From Geodermatophilus telluris (GTDB lineage Bacteria > Actinomycetota > Actinomycetes > Mycobacteriales > Geodermatophilaceae): a stretch of 64,000 nt of DNA. The notes beneath the pieces were generated by a model. It made no database searches. It was not told the origin of the DNA and worked only from the letters and a program-made list of their open reading frames with translations. The DNA is taken from NCBI RefSeq assembly GCF_900102745.1, contig NZ_FMZF01000001.1, positions 310,001 to 374,000 on the forward strand, in the 5' to 3' direction. Made by a program: the position numbers and the translations under genes. Each line of letters starts with the position of its first letter. Within the stretch, counting starts at the first letter, position 1. Of the stretch, positions 1 through 8,714 are shown in pieces.

Positions 1-1974
1 CAGGTCCGGCCAGATCCCCTCCTGCACGCCGGCCACGCAGACGAGGTCCCACTCCAGGCCCTTGGACGCGTGCGCGGTGAGCAGCCGCACCGCCTCCGGC
101 GCGCCGTCGCGGACCGCCCCGGAGAGCCCGGGCAGCTCCTGTGCCGAGAGGTGCTCGACGAACGCGCCGACGGTGGCCGACGGCAACCGGTCGACGAAGC
201 CGGCGGCGGCGTCGAACAGCGCGACGACGGCGTCGAGGTCGCGGTCGGCCACCGCCCCCGCGGCCCCGCCGGCCGCGCTGGCACGGGCCCACCGGGACGC
301 CAGCCCGCTGCGCTGCCACATCGCCCACAGCACGTCCTCGGCCGACCCGTCGCGCGCCAGCGCCACCCGCCCGGCGGCGAGCACGGCGGCCACCCGCCGG
401 GCCGGCCGGGCGACCGGCTCGGGCAGCGCCTCGAGCAGCGGCTCGTCGGCCAGCGCCGTGGCCAGCGGCGCCCCGCGCTCGTCGGCGTCGACGCCGCGCT
501 CGGCCTGCGCGATGCGCACCGCCCGCCGCAGCCGGCGCAGGTCGAGGACGGTGGCGCCGCCCAGCGGCGAGGCCAGCAGCGCCTCCGCGCCGGGCTCGTC
601 GAGGGTCAGCGCCCCGGGCTCGGTGCCGGGGTGCGGCAGCAGGGCGGTGAGCGCGGCGAGGAACGGCGCGACGGCGGGCTGGGCGGCCAGCGGGACGTCG
701 TCGGCGGACACCTCGACCGGCACCCCGGCCGAGGTCAGGGCGCGGCGCAGCGGGGCGATGGCGAGCGCGGTGCGCACCACCACGGCCATCCCCGACCACG
801 GGACGCCGTCGACCAGGTGGGCGCGGCGCAGCACGTCGGCGACGTAGGCGGCCTCCACCGCCGCCGACCCGAACACGTGCACCTCCGCGGCGCCCTCCTC
901 GGCCCCGGGCACCGCCTGCAGCCGGCGGTGCTCCCAGGGACCGGGCAGCGCCTCGGCGACCCGGCGGCTCACCGCGAGCAGGCCGGGCCCCGACCGGCGG
1001 CACACCCCGAGCGAGAGCCGCCGCGCGGGCCGGCCGTCGACGGTGCGGAACCGCTCGGGGAACTCGACGATGCCGCGCGGCTCGGCACCGCGGAAGGCGT
1101 AGACCGACTGGTCGGGGTCGCCGACGACGACCAGGTCCCCGCCGCCGCCGGCGAGCAGCTCGAGCAGCTCCACCTGCGCGGGGTCGGTGTCCTGGTACTC
1201 GTCGACGAACAGCCAGCGGGCGCGCTCGCGCTCGTGGCGCAGCAGCTCGGGGTCGTCCTCCAGCTCGGCGATCGCGGCGCGGACCAGCTCGGCGGGGTCG
1301 TAGCCCGAGGCGTCGCCGCCGCCGGCCGTGGAGAAGGCGGTGACCGCCTCGTACTGCTCCTGGAACGCCGCCACGTGCCCCCACGCCTCGGTGCCGGTCT
1401 CCCGGCCCCAGGCGGCCAGCAGCTCCGGGTCGACGCCGCGCTCGGTGGCGCGCAGCAGCAGGTCGCGCAGCTCGCCGCGGAAACCGGCGGTGCCCAGCGC
1501 GGGCAGCAGCGACGCCGGCCACCGCACCGCGCCCTCCCCGGCGAGGTCGCCGCGGAGCAGCTCGGCGACGAGCGCGTCCTGCTCGGCGGCGGTGAGCAGG
1601 CGGGGCGGGGCCTCGCCGCGCAGCAGCGCCGCCCGCCGCAGGACGCCGTAGGCGTAGGAGTGGAAGGTGCGGGCCAGGGGCTCGCGGATGGTGCGCGCCA
1701 CCCGGGCCGTGATGCGCGTGCGCAGCTCCGCGGCCGCTCGGCGGCTGAAGGTCAGGACCAGCAGCTGCTCGGGGTCGGCGCCGCGGTCGATGCGCGCGGC
1801 GACGGCCTCGACGATCGTCGTCGTCTTGCCGGTGCCGGGGCCGGCCAGCACCAGCAGCGGGCCGCCGGGGTGCTCGACGACGGCCTGCTGCGTGGGGTCG
1901 AGCCGGGGTGGCCGCACGGGCGCCGGCCCCGGCTGCACGAGCCGGTAGACCGGCGCCGCCTCGTCCCCCCGCAC
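1..1974 (-). CDS. adnA: AdnA-like superfamily 1 helicase-nuclease subunit, C-terminus off the window
   Basis: Only the N-terminal 658 residues are in the window; the gene continues past base 1. It is a UvrD/PcrA-type superfamily 1 helicase: Walker A GPGTGKTT at about residues 45-52, Walker B DEYQD near 257, then GDPDQSVYAFRG, and the frame ends in a motif IV/V-like stretch (AHASKGLEWDLV, EGIWPD). Such motors unwind double-strand ends for repair. In mycobacteria the helicase in this position, next to an alkyltransferase-like gene and moeZ, is AdnA of the AdnAB complex, which ends in a RecB-type nuclease domain; that domain cannot be seen here. The start is GTG at 1974 because CGAGG-type SD sequence GGAGG (1981-1985) lies 6 nt upstream; GTG at 1980 would abut it. 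A plain UvrD-family helicase is the alternative. Confidence 0.8.
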   Translation of the reverse strand, partial: MRGDEAAPVYRLVQPGPAPVRPPRLDPTQQAVVEHPGGPLLVLAGPGTGKTTTIVEAVAARIDRGADPEQLLVLTFSRRAAAELRTRITARVARTIREPLARTFHSYAYGVLRRAALLRGEAPPRLLTAAEQDALVAELLRGDLAGEGAVRWPASLLPALGTAGFRGELRDLLLRATERGVDPELLAAWGRETGTEAWGHVAAFQEQYEAVTAFSTAGGGDASGYDPAELVRAAIAELEDDPELLRHERERARWLFVDEYQDTDPAQVELLELLAGGGGDLVVVGDPDQSVYAFRGAEPRGIVEFPERFRTVDGRPARRLSLGVCRRSGPGLLAVSRRVAEALPGPWEHRRLQAVPGAEEGAAEVHVFGSAAVEAAYVADVLRRAHLVDGVPWSGMAVVVRTALAIAPLRRALTSAGVPVEVSADDVPLAAQPAVAPFLAALTALLPHPGTEPGALTLDEPGAEALLASPLGGATVLDLRRLRRAVRIAQAERGVDADERGAPLATALADEPLLEALPEPVARPARRVAAVLAAGRVALARDGSAEDVLWAMWQRSGLASRWARASAAGGAAGAVADRDLDAVVALFDAAAGFVDRLPSATVGAFVEHLSAQELPGLSGAVRDGAPEAVRLLTAHASKGLEWDLVCVAGVQEGIWPDL

Positions 1975-2026
1975 TGCCACCCTCCGATGACACCACGACC
2001 GGCCGACAGCGCCGCGGAGCCCTTCG

Positions 2027-2563
2027 TCACGCCGGCGGGTACCTCACCCGGTACCAGTGCTCGGTCTCCCCGGGGACGCGGTCGAGCAGCACCTGCGTGC
2101 CGCCCGGGTGGTCGAACACCCGGACGCCGTCCCCGAGCAGGACCGGCGCGAAGAACAGCAGCACCTCGTCGAGCAGCCGGGCGTCGAGCAGCTGCCGGGC
2201 GACGTCGGCCCCCAGCACGTCGACGACCCCGTCCCCGGCCGCCTCCCGGGCGAGGTCGACGGCGTGGTGCAGGTCGTCGGTGGCGGTGACGCCGTCCGCC
2301 GTCCGCCCGGCCGGCCGGTGGGTGAGCAGCACGACCGGCCCCGACCACTGCCCGCCGAAGGCACCCTCCTGCTCGGTGCCACGGTTCGGGTCGTCGCCGC
2401 CGAAGGTGCGGGCGCCGACGAGCAGCGCGCCGACCCGGGACAGCAGCCGGTCGGCGGTCGGGTTCGGCGCGGCCAGGTGCGGCGTCAGCCAGGACATGTC
2501 GCCGCCGGGGCCGGCGATGAAGCCGTCCAGCGACGCGGTCGCGGAGTACAGCAGGGTGGCCAC
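2027..2563 (-). CDS. Dihydrofolate reductase-family protein (RibD C-terminal domain)
   Basis: A 178-residue stand-alone RibD_C/DHFR-fold protein. The N-terminus ATLLYSATASLDGFIAG is the usual first strand and helix of this family, followed by a conserved PxxDRLLSRVGALLVGARTF-like segment and, near 125-135, GxDVxxQLLDARLLDE, typical of NADPH-binding reductases of the YwjB/YyaP type. Substrate is unknown; these are generally cytosolic NAD(P)H-dependent reductases. GTG start with AGAGGGA about 5 nt upstream. It lies between the helicase and the alkyltransferase-like gene on the same strand, separated by about 50-60 nt on each side, so co-transcription is possible. Confidence 0.85.
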   Translation of the reverse strand: MATLLYSATASLDGFIAGPGGDMSWLTPHLAAPNPTADRLLSRVGALLVGARTFGGDDPNRGTEQEGAFGGQWSGPVVLLTHRPAGRTADGVTATDDLHHAVDLAREAAGDGVVDVLGADVARQLLDARLLDEVLLFFAPVLLGDGVRVFDHPGGTQVLLDRVPGETEHWYRVRYPPA

Positions 2564-2623
2564 GGTTCCCTCTCGGTCGGGCGGACACGGGGCAGACCGC
2601 CCCGGGCCCCGGGACTCATCGCC

Positions 2624-2920
2624 TCAGGGCCAGCCGACGGCGGACAGGTCCACCCGGCCGTCGCGCGCCGGCACGCCCTCGGCGGACAGCAGCGCCAGCT
2701 GCCGGACCCGCACCGGCTCGGCGCAGGTGCCGTCGGCGCGCAGCACCCGGTACCAGGGCACCGCTCCCCCGCCGGACGACAGCGCCCTGGCCACCCGCCG
2801 CGGGCCGACGCCGACCAGCCGGCCGACCGCGCCGTAGGTGCTCACCCGGCCCGGCGGGATCCGCTCGACGACGTCGAACACCGCCTCGTCGACGTCGGCC
2901 GGGTCGACCGGTTCACGCAC
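2624..2920 (-). CDS. Alkyltransferase-like DNA repair protein (ATL, MGMT family)
   Basis: A 98-residue protein matching only the DNA-binding domain of O6-alkylguanine-DNA methyltransferase. The winged-helix part (PPGRVSTYGAVGRLVG) and arginine finger region (RRVARALS) are present. Where methyltransferases have the catalytic PCHR, this protein reads PWYR, so the alkyl-accepting cysteine is replaced by tryptophan. Known ATL proteins with PWHR-type motifs bind alkylated guanine, flip the base and route the lesion to nucleotide excision repair without removing the alkyl group. The GTG start overlaps the stop of the upstream DinB-like gene by 8 nt, implying coupled translation. Its position near the AdnA-like gene fits a repair neighbourhood. 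Confidence 0.88.
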   Translation of the reverse strand: MREPVDPADVDEAVFDVVERIPPGRVSTYGAVGRLVGVGPRRVARALSSGGGAVPWYRVLRADGTCAEPVRVRQLALLSAEGVPARDGRVDLSAVGWP

Positions 2921-3494
2921 GGCGGCCGAAGCGGGCCAGCAGCCGGTCCTGCGGCGACGCGCCCTCGGCGACGTCGACCGGCGGGTCGAACAGGCCGGGG
3001 ACGCCGTCCGCGGGCAGCCGCTCGGCGAGGGACCCGGCGGCGCGCACCAGCGCGGCGTCGAGCCGCTCGTCCCCGCCGGTGGCGCGGGCGAGGTCCCAGG
3101 AGTGCACGGTGAGGTCGGCGGTGAGCTCCTCGACGTACTCGCGCGCCGGTGTCGGGCCGCGGGAGAGGTGCACGGTGCCGGTGAGGTCGCCGGCGGCCGC
3201 GACGGCGGCCAGCGCCTCGTCGGCCACGGCCTCCCACGCGGTCAGCGGGTCCGGGGCCAGGAGCGCGTCGGTGCCGGCGGGGACCTGCGCGGCGACGTCG
3301 TCGAGCGGCTCGCCGGCGAGCAGGCCGGGCACCCAGTGCGCCTCCCCCACGAGGTGGGCGACCAGGTCGGCGACGGTCCAGCCGGGCAGCGCCTCGAGGT
3401 CCCACTGCCCCGGCTCGACGGCGTCGACGCGGTCGGTGAAGGCGGCCTGGGCACGCTGGAAGAGCTCGAGCAGCTCGGTGGCGGAGGTGGTCAC
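2913..3494 (-). CDS. Mycothiol-dependent maleylpyruvate isomerase/DinB-family (TIGR03086-like) protein
   Basis: About 193 residues with the actinobacterial MDMPI_N four-helix metal-binding fold. The N-terminal helix ends in PGWTVADLVAHLVGEAHW, where the histidine is a metal ligand, and the second signature VEELTADLTVHSWDLARATG lies near 125-145 with another conserved histidine. Members use or resemble mycothiol-dependent enzymes; the exact substrate is unknown. The start is uncertain: GTG at 3494 (directly after GGGGAG) or GTG at 3509. The 3' end overlaps the alkyltransferase-like gene by 8 nt, so the two are probably one transcription unit. Confidence 0.78.
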   Translation of the reverse strand: MTTSATELLELFQRAQAAFTDRVDAVEPGQWDLEALPGWTVADLVAHLVGEAHWVPGLLAGEPLDDVAAQVPAGTDALLAPDPLTAWEAVADEALAAVAAAGDLTGTVHLSRGPTPAREYVEELTADLTVHSWDLARATGGDERLDAALVRAAGSLAERLPADGVPGLFDPPVDVAEGASPQDRLLARFGRRA

Positions 3495-3551
3495 CTCCCC
3501 AGTCAACACAGCCGCCGAGGGCCCGGCACCCGCGGACGGGTACCGGGCCCA

Positions 3552-3670
3552 GGAACGTGCTGGAGCGGCCCCTCCCAGGGTCCCGGCCCGAGCGCGGCGA
3601 GGGACTGGAACGGCCTCGTCCCAGGGGCCCGCGGCGCGCGGAGCGCGTCGTGGGGAGGGACGAGGTCCTC
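3552..3670 (-). repeat. Stem-loop repeat element downstream of moeZ (two units)
   Basis: Directly after the moeZ TAG stop the minus strand reads GGACC, then the arm CCTCGTCCC (3657-3665, complement), a GC-rich loop ending in GGGCCCC, the arm GGGACGAGG (3614-3622) and GGCCGTTCC. The arms pair over 9 bp. A second, related unit (3555-3606, containing ACGTGCTGGAGCGGCC on the plus strand) follows. Its CCCCTCCC at 3569-3576 could alternatively pair with GGGGAGGG at 3652-3659. The same flanks and loop occur after ahcY and whiB with a different stem sequence. Most likely a transcription terminator belonging to a repeat family. Confidence 0.75.
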
Positions 3671-4831
3671 CTAGTAGGTGGGCAGCGTCTTGTCGATGCG
3701 CGTCGCCCACGCCGTCACGCCGCCCTGGACGTGGACGGCGTCGGAGAAGCCGGCGTTCTTGACCGCGGCGAGCACCTCGGCCGAGCGGACGCCGGTCTTG
3801 CAGTGCAGCACGATCGGCTTGTCGTTCGGCAGCTGCGCCAGCGCCCGGCCGGAGAGGATCTCGTCCTTGGGGATGAGCGTCGCGCCGGGGATGGACACGA
3901 TCTCGTACTCGTTGGGCTCGCGGACGTCGATGAGCTCGAAGTCCTTGCCGGCGTCCATCATGTCCTTGAGCTCGTCGACGGTGATCGTCGAGCCCGCGGC
4001 CGCCTCCTGGGCCTCGGCCGACACGACGCCGCAGAAGGCCTCGTAGTCGATGAGCCCGGTGATCGGCTCGCCCTCGGGGTCCTTGCGCACCGTGATGGTG
4101 CGGAAGGTCATCTCCAGGGCGTCGTAGACCATGAGCCGGCCGAGCAGCGTCTCGCCGATGCCGGTGATCAGCTTGACCGCCTCGGTGGCCTGGATGGCGC
4201 CGACGGTCGCGCACAGCACGCCGAGCACGCCGCCCTCGGCGCAGCTCGGGACCATGCCGGGCGGCGGGGGCACCGGGTAGAGGTCGCGGTAGTTGGGCCC
4301 GTGCTCGTCCCAGAACACCGACACCTGGCCGTCGAAGCGGTAGATCGAGCCCCAGACGTAGGGCTTGCCGAGCAGCACGCACGCGTCGTTGACCAGGTAG
4401 CGCGTGGCGAAGTTGTCGGTGCCGTCGACGATCAGGTCGTACTGGCCGAAGATCTCCAGCACGTTGTCGCTGTCCAGCCGCGTCTCGTGCAGCCGGACGT
4501 CGACCAGCGGGTTGATCTCCCGGATGGAGTCCCGGGCGCTCTCGGCCTTGGACCGGCCGACGTCGGACGCGCCGTGGATGATCTGGCGCTGCAGGTTGGA
4601 CTCGTCGACGGTGTCGAACTCGACGATGCCGAGGGTGCCGACACCGGCGGCGGCCAGGTACATGAGCACCGGCGAGCCGAGGCCGCCGGCGCCGACGGCG
4701 AGCACCTTGGCGTTCTTCAGCCGCTTCTGCCCGTCCATCCCGACGTCGGGGATGATGAGGTGGCGGCTGTAGCGGCGGACCTCGTCGATCGACAGGTCGG
4801 CGGCGGGCTCCACCAGGGGTGGCAGGGACAC
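3671..4831 (-). CDS. moeZ: Adenylyltransferase/sulfurtransferase MoeZ
   Basis: A 386-residue MoeB-rhodanese fusion. Residues 1-265 form a ThiF/MoeB adenylation domain: nucleotide-binding GAGGLGSPVLMYLAAAG, the LQRQIIH segment, and GTDNFATRYLVNDAC. SCAEGGVLGVLC carries conserved cysteines. Residues from about 290 form a rhodanese domain with active-site loop LHCKTGVRSAE, cysteine intact. MoeZ adenylates C-terminal glycines of ubiquitin-like sulfur carriers and converts them to thiocarboxylates for molybdopterin, thiamin, thioamide or CysO-dependent cysteine synthesis. GTG start with GAGGAG about 7 nt upstream. The stop codon abuts a stem-loop repeat that probably ends the transcript. Confidence 0.96.
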   Translation of the reverse strand: MSLPPLVEPAADLSIDEVRRYSRHLIIPDVGMDGQKRLKNAKVLAVGAGGLGSPVLMYLAAAGVGTLGIVEFDTVDESNLQRQIIHGASDVGRSKAESARDSIREINPLVDVRLHETRLDSDNVLEIFGQYDLIVDGTDNFATRYLVNDACVLLGKPYVWGSIYRFDGQVSVFWDEHGPNYRDLYPVPPPPGMVPSCAEGGVLGVLCATVGAIQATEAVKLITGIGETLLGRLMVYDALEMTFRTITVRKDPEGEPITGLIDYEAFCGVVSAEAQEAAAGSTITVDELKDMMDAGKDFELIDVREPNEYEIVSIPGATLIPKDEILSGRALAQLPNDKPIVLHCKTGVRSAEVLAAVKNAGFSDAVHVQGGVTAWATRIDKTLPTY

Positions 4832-4912
4832 GCGTGACTCCTCGGTTCGCGACCAGCGGCCCGCGGGGGCCGGCGTTCGTGCGGGTAACAGCGTCCCAGG
4901 CCGCGGGATTCC

Positions 4913-6553
4913 CTAGCCGCGGAGGTCCCTGCGGACGTACCCGACGAGCCCGGCGGCGGCCAGCGCGAGCGCGACGACGACCATCCCGGCCGCCCCCGCC
5001 ACGTCCCAGGGTTCGGCGGGCACCGCCGCCAGGTGCGCGAATGGCGAGAGCCCGCGGACCCACGCGGGCCAGCCGAAGCTGTCGGCGAGCACCAGCAGCA
5101 GGAAGCCCCCGGCCCCGGGGAGGACCCCGACGGGCAGCACCACCGACGGTGCCCAGCCCAGGGCCAGCAGCGCGGCGCCCAGGCACAGCAGCGCGACGGG
5201 CAGCACCGACAGCGCGCCGCCGAGTGCCCCGCCGAGCCCGAGGCCGGCCCCGACCCACGACGCCCCGGTCCACGTCGCCACCCCCGCGGCGGCCGCGACG
5301 AGGGCGGCGCCGGCGGCGGCCACCGCGGCCTCCCAGCCGGCCCACCGCACCCGGCCGACCGGCCGGGAGTACAGCAGCGTGAGCCGGGACGCCGCCTCGT
5401 CCGCCGCCAGCGCGGCGACCCGCGCGGCGGCGAAGGCGCCCACGGGCACCGCCAGCAGGCCGAACAGCGAGGCGGCGTAGCCCTCGACGGAGGCCAGCCG
5501 GGCGAAGCCGACGGCAGCCGCCATCTGCGCGAAGACCGGGTTGTCGCGCAGGAAGTCGAGCATCGCGGTGGCCAGCAGCCCGATGAGCAGGAAGTAGGCG
5601 GCCACGCCCAGCGACCAGGTCGCCGCCGGCCGCCGGGTCCGGTGCACCGCGAGCCCGGGCAGCGAGCGCAGCAGCCGGCTCGGGGGACGCGCCCGGTCCC
5701 GGCCCTGCCACCGGCCGGTGCCGACGTCGCGCGTGCCGGCCAGCACGACGGCCAGGACGGCCGGCACCGCGGCCAGCACGCCGAGGGCGAGCAGCGGCGC
5801 CCAGCGGTCGTGCGCGTAGGGGGCGACCCGGCCCAGCAGCCCGAACGGGCTCAGCCACTGCAGCCACGCCAGCGCCGGCACCCCGTCGCCGACCATCCGC
5901 GCCAGCAGCCCCGTGAGCAGGACGGCGACGGCCAGCCCGGACGCGGCCCGGCGCTCGGTCAGCAGCTGGCCGGTGAGCACGCCGAGCGCGCCGCCGGCCA
6001 CCGCGGTGCCGCCGACGAGGACGCCGAAGAGCACCGCCCCGGCCCACGCGGTCCCCGCCGCCCACACGCCCGCGGTGACGGCGAGGCCCACGCCCGCGCC
6101 CGCGCCGAGGAGGACGGCCAGCGCGGTGCGCACGAGCGTGACCGGCCGGACCCGGCCGGCGAGCAGCAGGTCCGCCCGGCCGGCCTCCTCCTCGCCCCGG
6201 GTCACCCGCGTGCCTGCGAGCGCGGCCCACACCCCGGCCAGCACGGCCACGACGGTGCCGGTGCGCCAGACGGTGAAGCCGCCGGGGTCGTCGAGCGCGA
6301 GTGGCGGGCCGAACAGCGTGCGGATCGCCGGGTTCTCCGCCAGCGCGGTGAGCGAGCCGACGCCGACCGCGCCGCTGAGGGTCTGCTCGTACTCCTGCGC
6401 CACGAACGCGGTCAGCCCGCCGCAGAGCACCGCGACGACGACCGTCCCCCGGCGCACCTGGCGCACGACGGCCCGCCGGACCGCCGTCCCCGGGTGGGCC
6501 GGTGCGGGCGGCCGCCCGGTGCCGGCGACCCGCGGCGGCGTCCGGGTGGTCAC
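4913..6553 (-). CDS. ABC-2-type exporter permease
   Basis: A 546-residue polytopic membrane protein with about twelve hydrophobic segments in two halves, as in the large actinobacterial ABC permeases linked to polyketide or drug export. Conserved features include the early FVAQEYEQTLSGAVG-type loop and TRVTRGEEEAGRADLLLAG, the latter repeated in weaker form as DEAASRLTLLYSRPVGR in the second half, which indicates an internal duplication. Its GTG start overlaps the stop of the ATPase gene (GTGA, 6550-6553), so the two are translationally coupled and form one exporter. Substrate is not evident. Confidence 0.88.
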   Translation of the reverse strand: MTTRTPPRVAGTGRPPAPAHPGTAVRRAVVRQVRRGTVVVAVLCGGLTAFVAQEYEQTLSGAVGVGSLTALAENPAIRTLFGPPLALDDPGGFTVWRTGTVVAVLAGVWAALAGTRVTRGEEEAGRADLLLAGRVRPVTLVRTALAVLLGAGAGVGLAVTAGVWAAGTAWAGAVLFGVLVGGTAVAGGALGVLTGQLLTERRAASGLAVAVLLTGLLARMVGDGVPALAWLQWLSPFGLLGRVAPYAHDRWAPLLALGVLAAVPAVLAVVLAGTRDVGTGRWQGRDRARPPSRLLRSLPGLAVHRTRRPAATWSLGVAAYFLLIGLLATAMLDFLRDNPVFAQMAAAVGFARLASVEGYAASLFGLLAVPVGAFAAARVAALAADEAASRLTLLYSRPVGRVRWAGWEAAVAAAGAALVAAAAGVATWTGASWVGAGLGLGGALGGALSVLPVALLCLGAALLALGWAPSVVLPVGVLPGAGGFLLLVLADSFGWPAWVRGLSPFAHLAAVPAEPWDVAGAAGMVVVALALAAAGLVGYVRRDLRG

Positions 6554-7461
6554 GCCGCGTCCCGACCGTAGTAGTCGAGGAAGATCTCCTCGAGCGAGGG
6601 CTCCCGGACGTCGAGGCGGGCCACGTCGGCCGCGCCGAGGGCGCGCAGCACCGGGCCGGGCGGTCCGGTCAGCGCGAGGGTGACCTCCAGCGGCGTCGCC
6701 CAGCGGACGTCGGCCACCCCGGGCAGCGCCTCCAGCCGCTCCAGCTCCGGCGCCGGCCGGACCAGCGAGACGGTGACCTCCGAGCGGCGCAGCCGGCGCA
6801 GCTCGGCCAGCCCCGCCACCTCGACCAGGCGGCCGGCGCGGAGGATGCCCACCCGCGTGCACACCGCCTCGACCTCGGCGAGGGCGTGCGAGCTGAGGAA
6901 CACCGTCTGCCCCCGGGCGGCGGCCTCGGCGAGGCAGCGGCGGAACTCGCGCTCCATGAGGGGGTCGAGGCCGCTGGTCGGCTCGTCGAGCACCAGCAGC
7001 GGCGCCCGCGTGGCGAAGGCGGCGACCAGGGCGACCTTCTGCCGGTTGCCGGTGGAGTAGGTCCGCGCCCGCCGGCCGACGTCCAGGGCGAACCGCTCGA
7101 CGAGCTCGTCGCGGTAGGCGGGGTCGGTGCCCGGCCCCACGCCGGCCAGCAGGTCGAGGCACTCGCGGCCGGTGAGCCCGGGCCACAGCGCGACGTCGGC
7201 CGGCACGTACGCCAGGTGCCGGTGCGCCCGCTCGACGTCGCCGGCCGGGTCGCCGAAGACCTCGACCCGCCCGCTCGTGGGCCGCAGCAGCCCGAGCACC
7301 GTGCGGATGGTGGTCGACTTGCCCGCGCCGTTGGGGCCGAGGAACCCGAAGACCTCACCCGGCGGGACCTCCAGGCAGAGGTCGTCGACGGCGCGGGTGC
7401 GGCCGAAGTGCTTGCTCAGGTGCTCCGCGCGCAGCGCCGCGGGCCCGGTGGGCAGGGTCAT
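6550..7461 (-). CDS. ABC transporter ATP-binding protein
   Basis: A 303-residue nucleotide-binding subunit of the exporter encoded immediately downstream. Walker A GPNGAGKSTTIR lies near residues 38-49 and Walker B LLVLDEPTSGLDPL near 155-168, followed by SSHALAEVEAVC with the switch histidine. The ABC signature reads YSTGNRQKVAL in place of LSGGQ, a variant usual in this drug-exporter subfamily. The C-terminal domain ends in SLEEIFLDYYGRD, typical of ABC-2 ATPases. ATG at 7461 is preferred because GGAG lies 7 nt upstream; an earlier in-frame start would add 18 residues lacking family similarity. Confidence 0.93.
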   Translation of the reverse strand: MTLPTGPAALRAEHLSKHFGRTRAVDDLCLEVPPGEVFGFLGPNGAGKSTTIRTVLGLLRPTSGRVEVFGDPAGDVERAHRHLAYVPADVALWPGLTGRECLDLLAGVGPGTDPAYRDELVERFALDVGRRARTYSTGNRQKVALVAAFATRAPLLVLDEPTSGLDPLMEREFRRCLAEAAARGQTVFLSSHALAEVEAVCTRVGILRAGRLVEVAGLAELRRLRRSEVTVSLVRPAPELERLEALPGVADVRWATPLEVTLALTGPPGPVLRALGAADVARLDVREPSLEEIFLDYYGRDAA

Positions 7462-7524
7462 CGGTGCACTCCGATCCACGCCGGGACCCGGCTGCCGACC
7501 GGCCCCCCGGCGCACCGGCCGCGG

Positions 7525-7530
7525 AGGCTA
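7525..7530 (-). promoter_or_regulatory. Candidate -10 element of the ABC exporter operon
   Basis: The minus strand reads TAGCCT here, matching the TA(G/C)NNT hexamer seen before many genes in this window. It would start a transcript with a leader of about 57 nt containing the SD sequence of the ATPase gene. Confidence 0.4.
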
Positions 7531-7571
7531 GTCCTCCCGGCAGCCCGGGGGCAGACCTTCGGGCGCCGCCT

Positions 7572-8609
7572 TCACGGGAACGGCCACGCGTTCCTCGTGC
7601 AGCCCTCCAGGCCCAGCGTCTGCTGCTGCATGACCGGGGCGGGCAGGCCGGGCCCGGGACAGTCCTCGTGGCCGTTGCCCAACGCGTGCCCGACCTCGTG
7701 GTTCACCACGTACTGGCGGTAGGTGGCGACGTCGCCGTCGTAGTGCGGGACGGCGGTCGCCCAGCGGGCCAGGTTGATGACGGCGCGCTCGCCGTAGCGG
7801 CAGGAGGTGTAGCCGCCGGTGCCCACGCCCGGGCAGTAGCGCTCCATGCTCCCGGGGCTGACCAGGCTGACCCGGAACTCGTAGCCGCCGGCCTCGGTGG
7901 TGTCCACGCGCTGGAAGGACATCCGGCCGCCGCTGCCCCACGAGCGCGGGTCGCCGAGGGTCGCCTCGACCGCGGCGGCGAACGCCGCGCCGTCGACGCC
8001 GATGCCGTCCTCCACCTCGACGACGAAGCGCTGCAGCGGGCCGGTGCCGTACACGGCGGAGGTGCCGGGGACCACCGACACGCTGCCGGCGCCCTGCTCG
8101 ACGTAGGTCGCGGCGGCCGTCGCCGGGGGCAGGTCCGTCGGGCCGGCGTCGCCCTCGGCCGGCGCGGTCGGGGACGCCTCCGGGGTGCTCGCCGAGGGCT
8201 CGGCGGTGGCCGGCGGGGTGTCCGTGGGCTCGCTGCCGGCCTCCGCCGACGCCGGCTGCCCCCCGTGCCCGGAGACCCCGAGGTCGACCAGCGCCAGCAC
8301 GGTGGCGACGGCGAGCAGCGGGATGGCGTAGGCCCGCCAGCCGTACCGCGCGACGAACCGGCGCACCCGCCCGGCCGGACGGCGCCGTGGCGGCGGGCCG
8401 GTGGCCGGGCGGCGCGCCCCGTCGAGCGCACTGCCGGCGAGGGGGTCGCGGCGGGCCACCAGCGGCCCGGCCGGGCGGTGCCCCCCGGTCGTGGGGCCGG
8501 TCGCGGGGCCCCGTGCCGGACGCGGGGCGCGCGGCGGCGGGGGCGGCACGCGAGGCAGGCCGCGCACCCGCTCGGGGCCCCGGTCGCCCCCGGGCGGGAG
8601 AGCTGCCAC
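7572..8609 (-). CDS. DUF3152 zinc-protease-like membrane-anchored protein
   Basis: A 345-residue protein. A basic, proline-rich cytoplasmic segment (1-85) precedes one transmembrane helix near 95-112 (YAIPLLAVATVLALVDLGV) and a Ser/Thr/Pro/Ala linker to about 165. The extracellular DUF3152 domain follows, with paired cysteines and VVNHEVGHALGNGHEDCPG near 310, an extended zinc-binding HExGHxxGxxH motif. This suggests a metallopeptidase acting outside the membrane; no substrate is known. It corresponds in position to Rv3207c, next to the TetR and DUF3107 genes. GTG start preceded by GAGGAGG at a 7-nt spacing. Confidence 0.88.
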   Translation of the reverse strand: MAALPPGGDRGPERVRGLPRVPPPPPRAPRPARGPATGPTTGGHRPAGPLVARRDPLAGSALDGARRPATGPPPRRRPAGRVRRFVARYGWRAYAIPLLAVATVLALVDLGVSGHGGQPASAEAGSEPTDTPPATAEPSASTPEASPTAPAEGDAGPTDLPPATAAATYVEQGAGSVSVVPGTSAVYGTGPLQRFVVEVEDGIGVDGAAFAAAVEATLGDPRSWGSGGRMSFQRVDTTEAGGYEFRVSLVSPGSMERYCPGVGTGGYTSCRYGERAVINLARWATAVPHYDGDVATYRQYVVNHEVGHALGNGHEDCPGPGLPAPVMQQQTLGLEGCTRNAWPFP

Positions 8610-8714
8610 GGGTGCGCCTCCTCGCCGGGTCGGGTGGCCGGGTCGTGCCCGCGCGTCCGGGGTCAGGCTCTCACGCTCGCCGCGGCGACCCGCCGACCCG
8701 CCACGCGCGTCGCG

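Noticed and set aside
2624..2920. Active O6-methylguanine methyltransferase
   Set aside because: The catalytic cysteine of PCHR is replaced by tryptophan (PWYR), which defines alkyltransferase-like proteins.
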